Below, piece by piece: positions 26,571-36,401 of a DNA stretch of 64,000 nucleotides. This DNA is from Scopulibacillus daqui (GTDB lineage Bacteria; Bacillota; Bacilli; Bacillales; Sporolactobacillaceae): assembly GCF_016908855.1 (NCBI RefSeq), contig NZ_JAFBER010000003.1:1-64000 (forward strand). The letters run 5' to 3'. Under the pieces are notes generated by a model that ran no database searches, was not told the origin of the DNA, and saw only the letters and a program-made list of their open reading frames with translations. Within the stretch, counting starts at the first letter, position 1; each line of letters opens with the position of its first letter. Position numbers and translations under genes: made by a program.

Positions 26571-27923
26571 GTGTTAAAGGTTGAGGGTAGACATTCGGAA
26601 AATGACTTCTTCTTAGGCAAACAGGCCATGCGCGAATCCAATGCGCGTTCTTATCCGAGAAGAATACCCATTTCAATAAAAGAAGCCAATGGGATTTATG
26701 TTAAAGACATGGATGGTACGACATACATAGACTGCTTGGCGGGTGCGGGTACGCTGGCACTCGGGCACAATCATCCGGTTGCTGTTGATGCAATGAAAAG
26801 GGTTTTTGCTGAGGGGGGGCCTTTACATACGCTTGATCTCACAACGCCAACCAAGGAAGCCTTTATTGACGAAATATTTTCAAGCCTGCCGGAAGAGTTT
26901 GCAAAACGGGCAAAAATACAATTTTGCGGCCCTACAGGGGGAGATGCGATTGAGGCTGCTCTAAAACTTGTAAAAACCGCAACAGGCAATCGAACCATTC
27001 TTTCTTTCCAGGGCGGATACCACGGCGCTACTCATGGAACGATGGGAATCAGCGGAAATATTAGTCCGAAGCTAAATGTTCAGGGGCTGATTCCTGATGT
27101 TCATTTTCTTCCTTATCCTTATCAATACCGCTGTCCATTTGGGATAGGGGGAGATGAATGCCACCGTATCAGCAGCAGTTACATTGAGAATCTATTGGAC
27201 GATCCAGAGAGCGGGATTTTGCCTCCGGCGGGTATGATCTTCGAAGTGGTTCAGGGTGAAGGGGGTTCGATACCGGCACCTGTTGAATGGGTGAAAGAAA
27301 TGAGACGGATCACACAAGAGCGCCATATTCCTCTAATTATTGATGAAGTTCAAACAGGCATTGGCCGGACAGGAAAGTTGTTTGCCTTTGAACATGCAGG
27401 CATTATGCCGGATGTCATTGTGCTTTCTAAAGCAATCGGCGGCAGTCTGCCGTTATCTGTCGTGATTTATGACGAGAATCTTGATCAATGGGGTCCGGGC
27501 GCGCATATTGGGACATTCAGAGGCAATCAGTTGGCAATGGCCGCCGGTACGGCTACTTTGAAATTTATTAAAGACAACCATTTAGTTGAACAAGTGGCGT
27601 ATCTCGGCAGCAAGCTCATGCAAAAGCTAAAAGGACTCAAGCAAGCGTTCCCTGTCATAGGCGATGTCAGAGGGCTTGGACTCATGATTGGAGCAGAAGT
27701 GATTAATGTGAATGAGTCGCCGGATCGACAAGGCAGTTACCCGGCAAATCCCAAACTGGCGGGCAAAATTCAGCAAGAATGCTTCAAAAGAGGATTGATA
27801 CTGGAATTAGGGGGCAGACATGGTAGCGTTGTTCGATTTCTCCCTCCTTTAATCATCACCGAACAACAAATTGAGGAAGTTGCGGCCATCTTTGAAGATG
27901 CTGTTAAGGCAGCCGTTCAATAA
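26571..27923 (+). CDS. rhbA: L-2,4-diaminobutyrate--2-oxoglutarate aminotransferase
   Basis: A PLP enzyme that forms L-2,4-diaminobutyrate from aspartate semialdehyde, the first step to 1,3-diaminopropane for the siderophore. The 450-residue protein is a class III aminotransferase: CLAGAGTLALGHNHP at the start, FCGPTGGDAIEAALK, SFQGGYHGATHGTMG, IDEVQTGIGRTGKLFAFE and the PLP lysine in VLSKAIGGSLPLSVV. The start is GTG 26571 after AAAGGGTG. It is the first gene of six in the order rhbABCDEF, 17 nt before the decarboxylase, under Fur control. Confidence 0.93.
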   Translation: MLKVEGRHSENDFFLGKQAMRESNARSYPRRIPISIKEANGIYVKDMDGTTYIDCLAGAGTLALGHNHPVAVDAMKRVFAEGGPLHTLDLTTPTKEAFIDEIFSSLPEEFAKRAKIQFCGPTGGDAIEAALKLVKTATGNRTILSFQGGYHGATHGTMGISGNISPKLNVQGLIPDVHFLPYPYQYRCPFGIGGDECHRISSSYIENLLDDPESGILPPAGMIFEVVQGEGGSIPAPVEWVKEMRRITQERHIPLIIDEVQTGIGRTGKLFAFEHAGIMPDVIVLSKAIGGSLPLSVVIYDENLDQWGPGAHIGTFRGNQLAMAAGTATLKFIKDNHLVEQVAYLGSKLMQKLKGLKQAFPVIGDVRGLGLMIGAEVINVNESPDRQGSYPANPKLAGKIQQECFKRGLILELGGRHGSVVRFLPPLIITEQQIEEVAAIFEDAVKAAVQ

Positions 27924-27940
27924 GCGAGGAGGTTGGTTTT

Positions 27941-29449
27941 ATGAAACATAGCGAAACAGTTGACTCTTTTGACCGGTTTTTCCTTCATCAGGGAGAGAGC
28001 GGCCTGAAGGCTTATGAAGAAGCCGTTCAGATGACAAAAGACATACTGATGTCAGAAATAGAGGAACATCCCTCTCCATACAGCGGGAAGAGACCTGATG
28101 AATTAGAAAAGTCTATTGAAAAGATGCGGTTATCGTCTCCAAGCGGGGAAGATATAGAAACGGTTTTAACAGATATTAAAGAACAGATCATGCGCCATAC
28201 CATTCGGGTCTCACATCCGAAAAGCATCGCTCATTTGCATTGTCCGCCGCTCATTGCGTCAATTGCGGCTGAAATGATCATTAGCGCATTTAATCAATCG
28301 ATGGATTCATGGGATCAAAGTCCATCAGCTACCTATGTGGAAAAGGAAATGATTCATTGGCTTTGCCGGCAATTCAATTATCCTTCACAGGCGGATGGAG
28401 CGTTTACAAGCGGAGGGACGCAATCAAACTATACGGGTTTGCTGCTTGCGCGGGACTATTTCTGCCAAACGCGATTAAATTGGGATGTAAAGAAAAAAGG
28501 CCTGCCGCCAGAGGCGCGGCGCATGAAGATTCTTTGTTCGGAAAGCGCCCATTTCAGCGTAAGGAAGTCAGCGTCGCAATTAGGACTTGGAGAAGATTCA
28601 GTCATTCCTGTTAAGATCGATAACCATTTTCGTATGAGTATGAAAGATTTAGATCATAAGTTAGACGAAATCAAGAAAAAAGGCAATCTTCCAATTGCGA
28701 TTGCGGCGACGTGCGGAACAACAGACTTTGGCAGTATTGATCCAATGCCATTGATTGCTGAAGCTGCTAAAAAGCATAACCTTTGGCTTCATGTAGATGC
28801 CGCATACGGCGGAGCTTTAGTATTAAGCGGCAGGCACCGTTATAAGCTCAACGGCATCCAAGAAGCCGATTCGATTGCTGTTGATTTTCATAAGCTTTTT
28901 TATCAGCCGATCAGCTGCGGCGCTCTCCTGTTAAAGGAAAGCAAACATTTTCAATTAATGAAGCTTCATGCCGATTATTTGAATCCCGAAGAAGACGTCA
29001 TCGATGGGATGATAAACCTAGTCGAAAAATCTGTTCAAACGACTCGCCGCTTTGATGCTTTGAAACTTCTAATGGCGTTAAGAATAGTCGGGACGGAAAA
29101 TTTTGCGAGAATGATTGATTATACGATTCATTTAGCCAATGACACGGTTAAGGAAATTGAAAGGCATGAAGCGTTTGAAATCATAAATAAAAAACCGGAG
29201 CTCAATGCTTTGGTGTTTCGCTACACGCCTGGTCTAGGAGATACGGATAAGGAAAATCAAATCAACCGCAAGATTCAGCAATCCCTTCTTATTCAAGGGT
29301 TTGCGGCGATAGCCAAAACCAGCGTCTTCGGAAAAACGTGCTTGAAATTGACGTTATTAAACCCAAGAACGACATTAAGCGATATCAGAGAAATTTTACG
29401 AGAGATTTCTTTATTGGGACATCAGATGACTTCCAAGAAGGAGGCGTGA
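27941..29449 (+). CDS. rhbB: L-2,4-diaminobutyrate decarboxylase
   Basis: A PLP group II decarboxylase that turns diaminobutyrate into 1,3-diaminopropane, the backbone amine of the siderophore. It has 502 residues. Landmarks are TSGGTQSNYTGLLLARDYF, ATCGTTDFGSIDP, WLHVDAAYGGALVLSG and the PLP lysine in VDFHKLFYQPISCG. GAGGAGG precedes ATG 27941. The stop is 1 nt before the next gene, so translation is coupled. Sequence and context together favour diaminobutyrate over aromatic or glutamate substrates. Confidence 0.93.
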   Translation: MKHSETVDSFDRFFLHQGESGLKAYEEAVQMTKDILMSEIEEHPSPYSGKRPDELEKSIEKMRLSSPSGEDIETVLTDIKEQIMRHTIRVSHPKSIAHLHCPPLIASIAAEMIISAFNQSMDSWDQSPSATYVEKEMIHWLCRQFNYPSQADGAFTSGGTQSNYTGLLLARDYFCQTRLNWDVKKKGLPPEARRMKILCSESAHFSVRKSASQLGLGEDSVIPVKIDNHFRMSMKDLDHKLDEIKKKGNLPIAIAATCGTTDFGSIDPMPLIAEAAKKHNLWLHVDAAYGGALVLSGRHRYKLNGIQEADSIAVDFHKLFYQPISCGALLLKESKHFQLMKLHADYLNPEEDVIDGMINLVEKSVQTTRRFDALKLLMALRIVGTENFARMIDYTIHLANDTVKEIERHEAFEIINKKPELNALVFRYTPGLGDTDKENQINRKIQQSLLIQGFAAIAKTSVFGKTCLKLTLLNPRTTLSDIREILREISLLGHQMTSKKEA

Positions 29450-29450
29450 C

Positions 29451-31268
29451 ATGCCAATGAAAACAGCTAAACAAATGGCAGAACATGCGACAATGCAAAG
29501 CTTTTTAAACTGCTATTTACGAGAGACGAATAACTACGAGGAATTGGAGCTTGCCACTTACCGGCAGCTATTGACGTTAAAAGGTTCACATGCGGAGAGG
29601 CTGATTAAGAGCTCCTTAAAGCATCAGGAAATAGAGCTGCTATTGCCTGTCCGCTATTGGTCGCTGACAGGAAGGCATCTGTTCGACTTTCCGGTTTATT
29701 ACCAAGCAAAAGGAAGCGACGAACCCAAGCAGGCCGATTATCTGACATTAGCGGCACTGATTACAAAGGAGCTTTTACTTGAAAATAACCGTTATGACAG
29801 TGAAGATGAGTTTATTTTGCGGGTTATTTTAAGCTGCCGCAATATTGAACGGTATATTGAGGCACGGTTTGATGATGCTGATGCTCTTCAAGAATGGGAG
29901 ATGGACTTCATAGATGCCGAACAATCATTGATATTCGGGCATCTTCTTCATCCAACGCCGAAGAGCAGGCAGGGCATGAACGAGCAGGAACAATCCATCT
30001 ATTCCCCGGAATTAAAAGGCCGCTTCCAGCTCAGCTACTTCCTTGTACACGAGTCTATGATAAAGCAAGACTCCAGTTTAACGAAAAAGGCGTCAGAACT
30101 TATCAAGGAAGAGGTTAGAAACGATCATAGCATCAATCAATCATTTAAAAACAAGTATTGTCAAAAGGATGATTATATATTATTGCCGGCACATCCTTTC
30201 CAAGCTAAAGAACTGCTGAAGCGAGAAGAGGTAAAGGATTGGCTGCAAAAGGGGATGCTTAAATATTTAGGTTCTCAAGGAAAATATTTTACGGCGACCT
30301 CTTCAGTGAGAACAGTATACCATGAGGACTCTGATTTCATGTATAAGTTTTCGCTTAACCTAAAGATTACCAACTCTTTAAGAGTGAATAAACAAAAGGA
30401 GCTGGACCGCGGAGTAGAGGTGGCCAGGCTTTTGCAAAGCGATATTGGAAAACAATTAAACCAACGCTTTCATCAATTTAAAATCATCCCTGATCCTGCG
30501 TATATAACGATAGACAGCGGCGGACAAGAGTCGGGATTTGAAGTTGTGATCAGGGAGAATCCATTTAAAGCCAACACGAAGAAGAATGCCGCATTAATAG
30601 GCGGATTATGCCAGGATCATTTTCTTCGGGGGGAATCCCGGCTTGCAGCGGTTATCCGGCAGCTTGCGGAAAAGGAAGCCGCATCAACAGAAACGATCAG
30701 TATGAAATGGTTTAAGCGATATTTAGAAACGACTTTAAGACCGATGATGTGGCTGTATTTGCATTACGGCATTGCCCTCGAAGCGCATCAGCAGAATGCT
30801 ATTATTCAATTAGAAGACGGCTATCCGGCAATTTTCTATTACCGGGACAATCAAGGCTATTATTTTTGTGAATCAAAGGCCGCAAAGCTTCGGGAATATT
30901 TCCCGGATTTAAATAAAAGAAGCCAGACAATATGCGGAGATGATGTAGCGGATGAAAGATTGAGATATTATTTATTTTTTAATCATTTATATGGATTGAT
31001 TAATGCCTTTGGAACAGCCGGGCTGATTCATGAACAAAGATTGCTTGACATGCTAAGGGAGGAGTTAGAGCAGATAGACGAATTTTGGAATCATCAATCC
31101 AAATTAATTCACAGCCTGCTTAATGAGAGCGAACTCCCTTGCAAGGCGAATTTGCTCACGCGTTTTAATGACATGGATGAGTTATCAGGCGCTATGGAAA
31201 CGCAATCTATTTACGTGAAAATAAAAAATCCATTGGTGAAACGTGCGGTGGTCAGCGGTGAAATATGA
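29451..31268 (+). CDS. rhbC: NRPS-independent siderophore synthetase (IucA/IucC family), RhbC-like
   Basis: An ATP-dependent NIS synthetase of 605 residues that joins a citrate carboxylate to a hydroxamate-bearing amine. The N-terminal IucA/IucC region contains LLPAHPFQAKELL and the ATP-binding TSSVRTVYHEDSDFMYKFSLNLKITNSLR; the C-terminal FhuF-like region has MMWLYLHYGIALEAHQQNAI. ATG 29451 follows GGAGGCGTG. It overlaps the next gene. With RhbF it should add one modified diaminopropane to each end of citrate. Confidence 0.92.
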   Translation: MPMKTAKQMAEHATMQSFLNCYLRETNNYEELELATYRQLLTLKGSHAERLIKSSLKHQEIELLLPVRYWSLTGRHLFDFPVYYQAKGSDEPKQADYLTLAALITKELLLENNRYDSEDEFILRVILSCRNIERYIEARFDDADALQEWEMDFIDAEQSLIFGHLLHPTPKSRQGMNEQEQSIYSPELKGRFQLSYFLVHESMIKQDSSLTKKASELIKEEVRNDHSINQSFKNKYCQKDDYILLPAHPFQAKELLKREEVKDWLQKGMLKYLGSQGKYFTATSSVRTVYHEDSDFMYKFSLNLKITNSLRVNKQKELDRGVEVARLLQSDIGKQLNQRFHQFKIIPDPAYITIDSGGQESGFEVVIRENPFKANTKKNAALIGGLCQDHFLRGESRLAAVIRQLAEKEAASTETISMKWFKRYLETTLRPMMWLYLHYGIALEAHQQNAIIQLEDGYPAIFYYRDNQGYYFCESKAAKLREYFPDLNKRSQTICGDDVADERLRYYLFFNHLYGLINAFGTAGLIHEQRLLDMLREELEQIDEFWNHQSKLIHSLLNESELPCKANLLTRFNDMDELSGAMETQSIYVKIKNPLVKRAVVSGEI

Positions 31269-31812
31269 TTATTCATATTTTGACAAAGGCATTGGGAAGA
31301 CGATTGCTTTTTCCAAAGTCGAGCTGGAACGTGATGTGAAATTGATTCATTCTTGGATGAATGAATCTCACGTGATTCCATTTTGGGGCTTAGATGGTCC
31401 ATTTGAAACATTTAAGCAGCATTTAAACAAAGCGTTAAATGACCCGCATCAGACCCTTTACTTAGGCTGTCTTGATGGCAAGCCAATCAGTTATTGGGAA
31501 TCCTATTGGGTCAGGGATGATATGATTGCGGACTATTATCGTTTTGATGCAGCAGACCAAGGGGTTCATTTGCTGTTAGGCGAGAGAGCTTATCTTGGGA
31601 AAGGGCTGGCTCTCCCGTTTTTGCGGGCGATGGTGCGGTTTCAATTCCAAGTTTCTGAAACGCATAGAGTCGTGGCTGAACCGGATATCCGAAACGAAAA
31701 GATGATTCATATTTTCAAGAAATGCGGTTTTGAGCCCATTAAACCCATAGAACTCCCTGACAAAACGGGATTGCTTATGATTTGCCGGCGTGATTGTTTC
31801 GAAAGGAAGTGA
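31258..31812 (+). CDS. rhbD: Siderophore-building acetyltransferase (RhbD/IucB-like)
   Basis: A GNAT-type enzyme that should acetylate N-hydroxy-1,3-diaminopropane to the hydroxamate. Its core is the siderophore-biosynthesis GNAT pattern: HSWMNESHVIPFWGLDGP at the start, GKPISYWESYWV, GVHLLLGERAYLGKGLALPFLRAM (acetyl-CoA loop) and VVAEPDIRNEKMIHIFKKCGFE. The start is uncertain: GTG 31258 (184 residues, overlap of 11 nt with rhbC) or GTG 31243. No ATG is available. It is tightly coupled to both neighbours. Confidence 0.88.
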   Translation: MKYDYSYFDKGIGKTIAFSKVELERDVKLIHSWMNESHVIPFWGLDGPFETFKQHLNKALNDPHQTLYLGCLDGKPISYWESYWVRDDMIADYYRFDAADQGVHLLLGERAYLGKGLALPFLRAMVRFQFQVSETHRVVAEPDIRNEKMIHIFKKCGFEPIKPIELPDKTGLLMICRRDCFERK

Positions 31813-31816
31813 GGAT

Positions 31817-33145
31817 ATGAAGGAAGAAAGCGGAAAGATCATTTATGATTTGATCGGTATAGGATTGGGGCCTTTTAATTTAGGACTGGCTGCTTTGTTA
31901 GAAAAAGTGCCGGAGATAGACGCGCTGTTTTTTGAACAAAAAGAACAATTTTCTTGGCACCCCGGGATGCTGATAGAAGGTGCGACTTTACAAGTCCCTT
32001 TTTTGGCGGATTTAGTCAGCATGGCAGATGTCACAAGCCCATATAGTTTATTGAATTATTTACAATCGCATCAGCGGCTTTACAAGTTTTACTTTTTAGA
32101 GCGGTTTCATATTCCGAGAACAGAATATAACGCCTACTGCCAATGGGTCGCTGAACAGCTGGACAGCTGCCTGTTTGGCGCAAAAGTTTTAGATGTTGAG
32201 AAACATGACGGTTATTACGAAGTGAAGGTGTTTAATCAAAAGTCAAGGCAATTGGAACGCTTTTATGCGGAACATCTTGTCTTAGGCGTAGGGACCCAGC
32301 CGGCTGTTCCAGCGTCTCTAGAAGGAAAGCTGGGAGATTCAATGTTTCACTCTTCCGAGTATTTGAACAGGAAAGACCGTTGTTTGGAAGCGGAATCGAT
32401 TGCTATTATCGGTTCCGGACAAAGCGCAGCAGAGGTTTTTTACGATTTATTAGAACAACAGACAGATTATCGCTACTCGTTGGACTGGTTCACCCGGTCG
32501 AAAGGCTTTTTCCCAATGGAGTACTCAAAATTAGGTTTAGAGCATTTTTCACCCGATTACATTCATTACTTTTATCAATTGCCCCAATATAAAAAGGATG
32601 AAACGCTTCAATCTCAAGATTTGCTTTATAAAGGCATCAGTGCAGAAACCATTTCGGATATCTATGATTTGCTCTATGAACGTACAATAGGAGATCAGAA
32701 CCCTCCTGTTCATCTTCAGGCAATGACGGAAATTCAGGAGGCGGACAGGTGCCGAAATACATATCATCTCAAGTGCTGGCAGTGGCACAGCGAACAAAGC
32801 TTTTCCCGCCAGGCTGAAGTGGTCATCTTAGGAACGGGGTACAAACCTGTCATACCCAGCTTCATGTCAGGTGTCTATCCTTTCATTGATTGGGATGAGC
32901 AAGGGAGATATCAAGTTGAACGCAATTATCAATTAAAGCTTAAACCGCCTTATAAAAATGATATTTTCATTCAAAACGGGGAATTGCATACCCACGGAAT
33001 AGGCGCACCAGACTTAGGGCTTGGCGCATATCGAAATGCCGTCATTATTAACACAATAACGGGAAAAGGAATATACAAAATCGACAGCCGGAACGTTTTC
33101 CAAACTTTTAGCACAAAGGCATCAGCCGAGCGAGTCACCGTTTAG
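31817..33145 (+). CDS. rhbE: Diaminopropane/lysine/ornithine N-monooxygenase (RhbE/IucD-like)
   Basis: A flavin monooxygenase that N-hydroxylates the terminal amine with NADPH and O2. The 442-residue protein starts at ATG 31817, after GTGAGG. The FAD-binding motif is DLIGIGLGPFNLGLAALLE, the NADPH-binding motif is IAIIGSGQSAAEVFYDLL, and VVILGTGYKP is the family's C-terminal motif. Context with the diaminobutyrate pathway indicates 1,3-diaminopropane as substrate. An upstream in-frame ATG at 31790 overlaps rhbD and lacks a good site. Confidence 0.93.
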   Translation: MKEESGKIIYDLIGIGLGPFNLGLAALLEKVPEIDALFFEQKEQFSWHPGMLIEGATLQVPFLADLVSMADVTSPYSLLNYLQSHQRLYKFYFLERFHIPRTEYNAYCQWVAEQLDSCLFGAKVLDVEKHDGYYEVKVFNQKSRQLERFYAEHLVLGVGTQPAVPASLEGKLGDSMFHSSEYLNRKDRCLEAESIAIIGSGQSAAEVFYDLLEQQTDYRYSLDWFTRSKGFFPMEYSKLGLEHFSPDYIHYFYQLPQYKKDETLQSQDLLYKGISAETISDIYDLLYERTIGDQNPPVHLQAMTEIQEADRCRNTYHLKCWQWHSEQSFSRQAEVVILGTGYKPVIPSFMSGVYPFIDWDEQGRYQVERNYQLKLKPPYKNDIFIQNGELHTHGIGAPDLGLGAYRNAVIINTITGKGIYKIDSRNVFQTFSTKASAERVTV

Positions 33146-33195
33146 CTGAAGAAGGCATCGGCAATGAACTTAACAAAAAAAGCGAGGAGATATGA

Positions 33196-34998
33196 ATGCC
33201 ATCTGTACAGGATCTTGAAAAGGTTTTAAACAAACAAATTTGGTTAGATGTTAATCGGCATATGCTGGCGAAAATGATTTCTGAATTTATGTATGAAGAC
33301 ATGATTCACCCCGATGTCATTGAGGAAAATGATCAAGAGAAGCTTTATGAATTAGTCATCTCACCCGAAAAAAAATATCGCTACAAGGCCGCTGACCGTT
33401 TGTTCGACAGCTTCGACATCAATCCGGACTCTATCATTGTCAATCAGAACAGTCATTGGCAGAAAGCGGAGAGCGCCATTGAGTTTCTCCTGGACATTCA
33501 GCCGATGATAGGCATGTCATCAGAAACCGCGGGGCATTTGATAAAAGAATTAAATCATACATTATTAGCGGACGCTCATATTCTGGCAAAACAGCAGAAA
33601 GGTTCAGATGAACTCGTGGATACTGACTATGTTTGGCTTGAAGGTGAAATGACGGGGCATCCATGGATTACCTATAACAAGGGCAGAATCGGTTTCAGTT
33701 ATGAGGATTATTTGACGTTTGCTCCAGAAAATCAGCAGCAAGTGCAATTATTTTGGATAGCTGTCCATAAAGAGAAAGCAACCTTTCATTCTGTTAAAGG
33801 CTTAACATATGATCGGCTAGTGAAAAATGAACTCAGGGAAGAAACCATTCAATCATTCACAGATCAATTAAAGAAAAGAGGCGTTTCAGCCCAAGATTAT
33901 TATTTCTTGCCGATTCACGACTGGCAATGGAAGAACATGATTGTTCAAAATTTTGCTGAGGACTTGGCGCAGCTTGATATCATCCCGCTTGGGAAAGGGG
34001 AAGATATGTATCTTCCGCAGCAATCGATCAGGACTTTCGCGAATATCACACATAAGGAGAAGCACCATGTGAAGCTGCCGATGAGTATTTTAAATACACT
34101 GGTCTATCGCGGACTGCCAAGCGAGAGAACGGTCATCGCTCCGAAAATTACAGAGTATATTAAAGGCATTTATGATAAGGACCCGTTTTTAAAAGAACAA
34201 TGCCGGGTTATTCTGCCAGGGGAAGCTGCCAGCATCAATTATGATCATCAATATTATAAGCAGCTGGATGGTGTTCCTTATCAATATCTTGAAATGTTAG
34301 GCAGCATATGGCGAGAAAGTATCTATACTTATTTAGAGGAAGGAGAACGGGCCATAACGCTGGCTGCATTGCTTCATATCGACCGTCAAGGCAAGCCGTT
34401 TGTTTCAAGTTTGATTGAAAAATCCGGCATCTCAGCTGAAGATTGGATAAAACAAATGTTTAATGTCATGCTGCCGCCATTGCTTCATTATTTATATCAG
34501 TACGGCACCGTATTTTCTCCGCATGGACAAAATACAATATTAGTCATAAAAGATTATAAGCCGCATCGTTTGGCAATTAAGGATTATGTCGATGATGTCA
34601 ACATCAGTGATCAGCCGCTTCCTGAATTGGAGGTCCTGACAGAAGATTTAAAGGCGGTTTTGCGAAGCGAGCCTCCTGAAGGATTGACACAATTTATTAT
34701 CACAGGGCTGTTTATCTGCCATTACAGATATTTATGCAGTATCCTTGTTAAGCATCATCGCTTGGATGAGAAAACATTCTGGGGGGAGCTGGTTCGCACA
34801 ATCTTGAACTATCAAGAGCAGTTTCCGGAATTGCAAGCAAGATTTGAGCTGTTTAACCTATTCAAGCCGAGGATAACAAAGCTTTGCCTCAATCGGAATC
34901 GTATGGTTGACTATGGATACACAGAAGGCGATGATCGGCCTCACGCTTCTGAATATGGCAAGGTTAGAAATGCTTTATACGATGTTCAGAAAGAATAA
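33196..34998 (+). CDS. rhbF: NRPS-independent siderophore synthetase (IucA/IucC family), RhbF-like
   Basis: The second NIS synthetase, 600 residues. It should finish the citrate dihydroxamate by adding the second hydroxamate arm. Landmarks are GHPWITYNKGRIGFS, FLPIHDWQWKNMIV, SIRTFANIT with KLPMSILNTLVYRGLPSERT, and the C-terminal YQYGTVFSPHGQNTILV and PHRLAIKDYVDDV. GAGGAG precedes ATG 33196. It ends the six-gene operon and is followed by a terminator. No gene for lipid attachment is present, so a schizokinen-like product is more likely than rhizobactin. Confidence 0.92.
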   Translation: MPSVQDLEKVLNKQIWLDVNRHMLAKMISEFMYEDMIHPDVIEENDQEKLYELVISPEKKYRYKAADRLFDSFDINPDSIIVNQNSHWQKAESAIEFLLDIQPMIGMSSETAGHLIKELNHTLLADAHILAKQQKGSDELVDTDYVWLEGEMTGHPWITYNKGRIGFSYEDYLTFAPENQQQVQLFWIAVHKEKATFHSVKGLTYDRLVKNELREETIQSFTDQLKKRGVSAQDYYFLPIHDWQWKNMIVQNFAEDLAQLDIIPLGKGEDMYLPQQSIRTFANITHKEKHHVKLPMSILNTLVYRGLPSERTVIAPKITEYIKGIYDKDPFLKEQCRVILPGEAASINYDHQYYKQLDGVPYQYLEMLGSIWRESIYTYLEEGERAITLAALLHIDRQGKPFVSSLIEKSGISAEDWIKQMFNVMLPPLLHYLYQYGTVFSPHGQNTILVIKDYKPHRLAIKDYVDDVNISDQPLPELEVLTEDLKAVLRSEPPEGLTQFIITGLFICHYRYLCSILVKHHRLDEKTFWGELVRTILNYQEQFPELQARFELFNLFKPRITKLCLNRNRMVDYGYTEGDDRPHASEYGKVRNALYDVQKE

Positions 34999-35036
34999 CA
35001 GCGGCGTTATTTGCCTTCTCAATATCATAGAAAAGA

Positions 35037-35060
35037 AAAAACCGGCTCAATGCCGGTTTA
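35037..35060. terminator. Terminator at the end of the siderophore operon
   Basis: AAACCGGC pairs with GCCGGTTT around TCAAT, with A-rich and T-rich flanks. It can serve both converging units. Confidence 0.85.
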
Positions 35061-35162
35061 AATTTATTTAGGAAATGGCAGGATATCTTTCAGCTGAACC
35101 TTGCCATACGTGATGAAAGTTGCCTTTTCAAATCATACTGCATGATACGTCCTTTTATTAAA

Positions 35163-36158
35163 CTAATTGTCCATCAGTATGGAACTGTACACTTGGGCGG
35201 GGGCAGAAGGGTCGATCCTGGCTTTAGCGCTGTTGACGGCAGTAATCGCTTCATTAAAGGCAGAAGCAATTAATCTCCATTTGTTCGGATACCCGGCAAT
35301 GTCACCGGCAGCGTATACGCCTTCAATCTTAGTCTCCATCTTTTCATTCACTGGAATGCGCCGGCCATTAAGGCTGAACCCCCAATTTTTGACCGGATCA
35401 AGATCAAAATGGTAGCCTTGGCTAATGATGAAATCATCGACGTTTAGGTTCTCTATTTTGCGCTTATCCGTACTTTCTACGGTTACCGTTGACAAATGCT
35501 GTTTGTCACCGTATAAGCCGGTAACTGTACAAGGACACTTAACTTCAACATTGGCTTTAAGCAGTTCTTCCATTTCTTTTTCCAGCCCTTTAGACCCGCT
35601 GCGGCTGCAAATAAGATAGACATGGCGGGCTGTCTTTGATAATTGTACAGCCATCCGGCAAGATGATTGGACATCCCCAAAGACAGCTGTGCATTTTCCG
35701 GCAAAACCGGTTAAATCCTTTGGTTCATAGTGAACACCCTTGTCTTCGTAATGCTCGATGTTTTTCAGTTTTGGGCGGCGAATCTTGAATAGTCCCGGGC
35801 CTGCTGCTATAATAACGGTTTTAGAATAATGGGTTTCGCCGCTGCTTGCGGTTAACTTGAATAGGCCGTCTTCCATTTTTTTTAGGCCTTCAACGGCTTG
35901 CCCCAATATAAGGGTCGGGTCAAACCTAAATGCTTGTTCTTTGATTTGGCTAATTAAATCCCGGCCGCTGATTTTCGGTATGCCGCCGATATCATATATG
36001 TATTTATCAGGATAAAAAACTGAAACGGTGCCGCCTAAGTCATGGTGATATTCAATGATTTTCGTCTTCATGCCGCGCATCCCGGCATAGTAAGCGGCAA
36101 ATAGCCCTGCCGAACCCCCTCCAATAATCGTTACATCAAAACATTCGTTATTTCTCAA
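35163..36158 (-). CDS. Ferredoxin--NADP(+) reductase-like flavoprotein (YumC type)
   Basis: A 331-residue protein with a thioredoxin-reductase-like fold. The FAD motif is VTIIGGGSAGLFAAYYAG, the NADPH domain begins TAVFGDVQSS, and VYAAGDIAGYPNKW is the C-terminal FAD motif. The redox CxxC of thioredoxin reductase is absent, as in TrxR-like ferredoxin-NADP reductases. The NADP motif is unusual (GDVQSS instead of GGGDSA). It lies between siderophore synthesis and uptake genes and may deliver electrons for ferric-siderophore reduction; that role is an inference. Confidence 0.85.
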   Translation of the reverse strand: MRNNECFDVTIIGGGSAGLFAAYYAGMRGMKTKIIEYHHDLGGTVSVFYPDKYIYDIGGIPKISGRDLISQIKEQAFRFDPTLILGQAVEGLKKMEDGLFKLTASSGETHYSKTVIIAAGPGLFKIRRPKLKNIEHYEDKGVHYEPKDLTGFAGKCTAVFGDVQSSCRMAVQLSKTARHVYLICSRSGSKGLEKEMEELLKANVEVKCPCTVTGLYGDKQHLSTVTVESTDKRKIENLNVDDFIISQGYHFDLDPVKNWGFSLNGRRIPVNEKMETKIEGVYAAGDIAGYPNKWRLIASAFNEAITAVNSAKARIDPSAPAQVYSSILMDN

Positions 36159-36232
36159 TTCCCTGCACTCCCTTAATCTATGTTAACGAACCGAAAAGTC
36201 AAAAAAACTTGATATTCTATTAAAAATGGCAG

Positions 36233-36261
36233 TTGACGATAAGTATGAAAAAAACTACAAT
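36233..36261 (+). promoter_or_regulatory. SigA-type promoter of the siderophore uptake genes
   Basis: TTGACG (36233-36238) and TACAAT (36256-36261) with a 17-nt spacer. A Fur box lies 17 nt downstream. Confidence 0.75.
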
Positions 36262-36278
36262 ACCATTGTAAACGAAAA

Positions 36279-36293
36279 TGAGAATCATTATCA
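36279..36293. promoter_or_regulatory. Fur box of the uptake operon
   Basis: TGAGAATCATTATCA matches the Fur core TGATAATnATTATCA with one difference. Located just after the -10, it should repress the uptake genes when iron is sufficient. Confidence 0.85.
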
Positions 36294-36401
36294 ACAACAT
36301 TTATACATTTTAAAATGGCGGACTATCCAATGGCAGAAGGAAACTGCTATTTTTTAATGGATTTATAGATTCGGCAACTTTTTTAAAAGGAGATGAAGCA
36401 A

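Noticed and set aside
35163-36158. Thioredoxin reductase
   Set aside because: The redox CxxC motif is missing; a ferredoxin-NADP reductase-like protein fits better.
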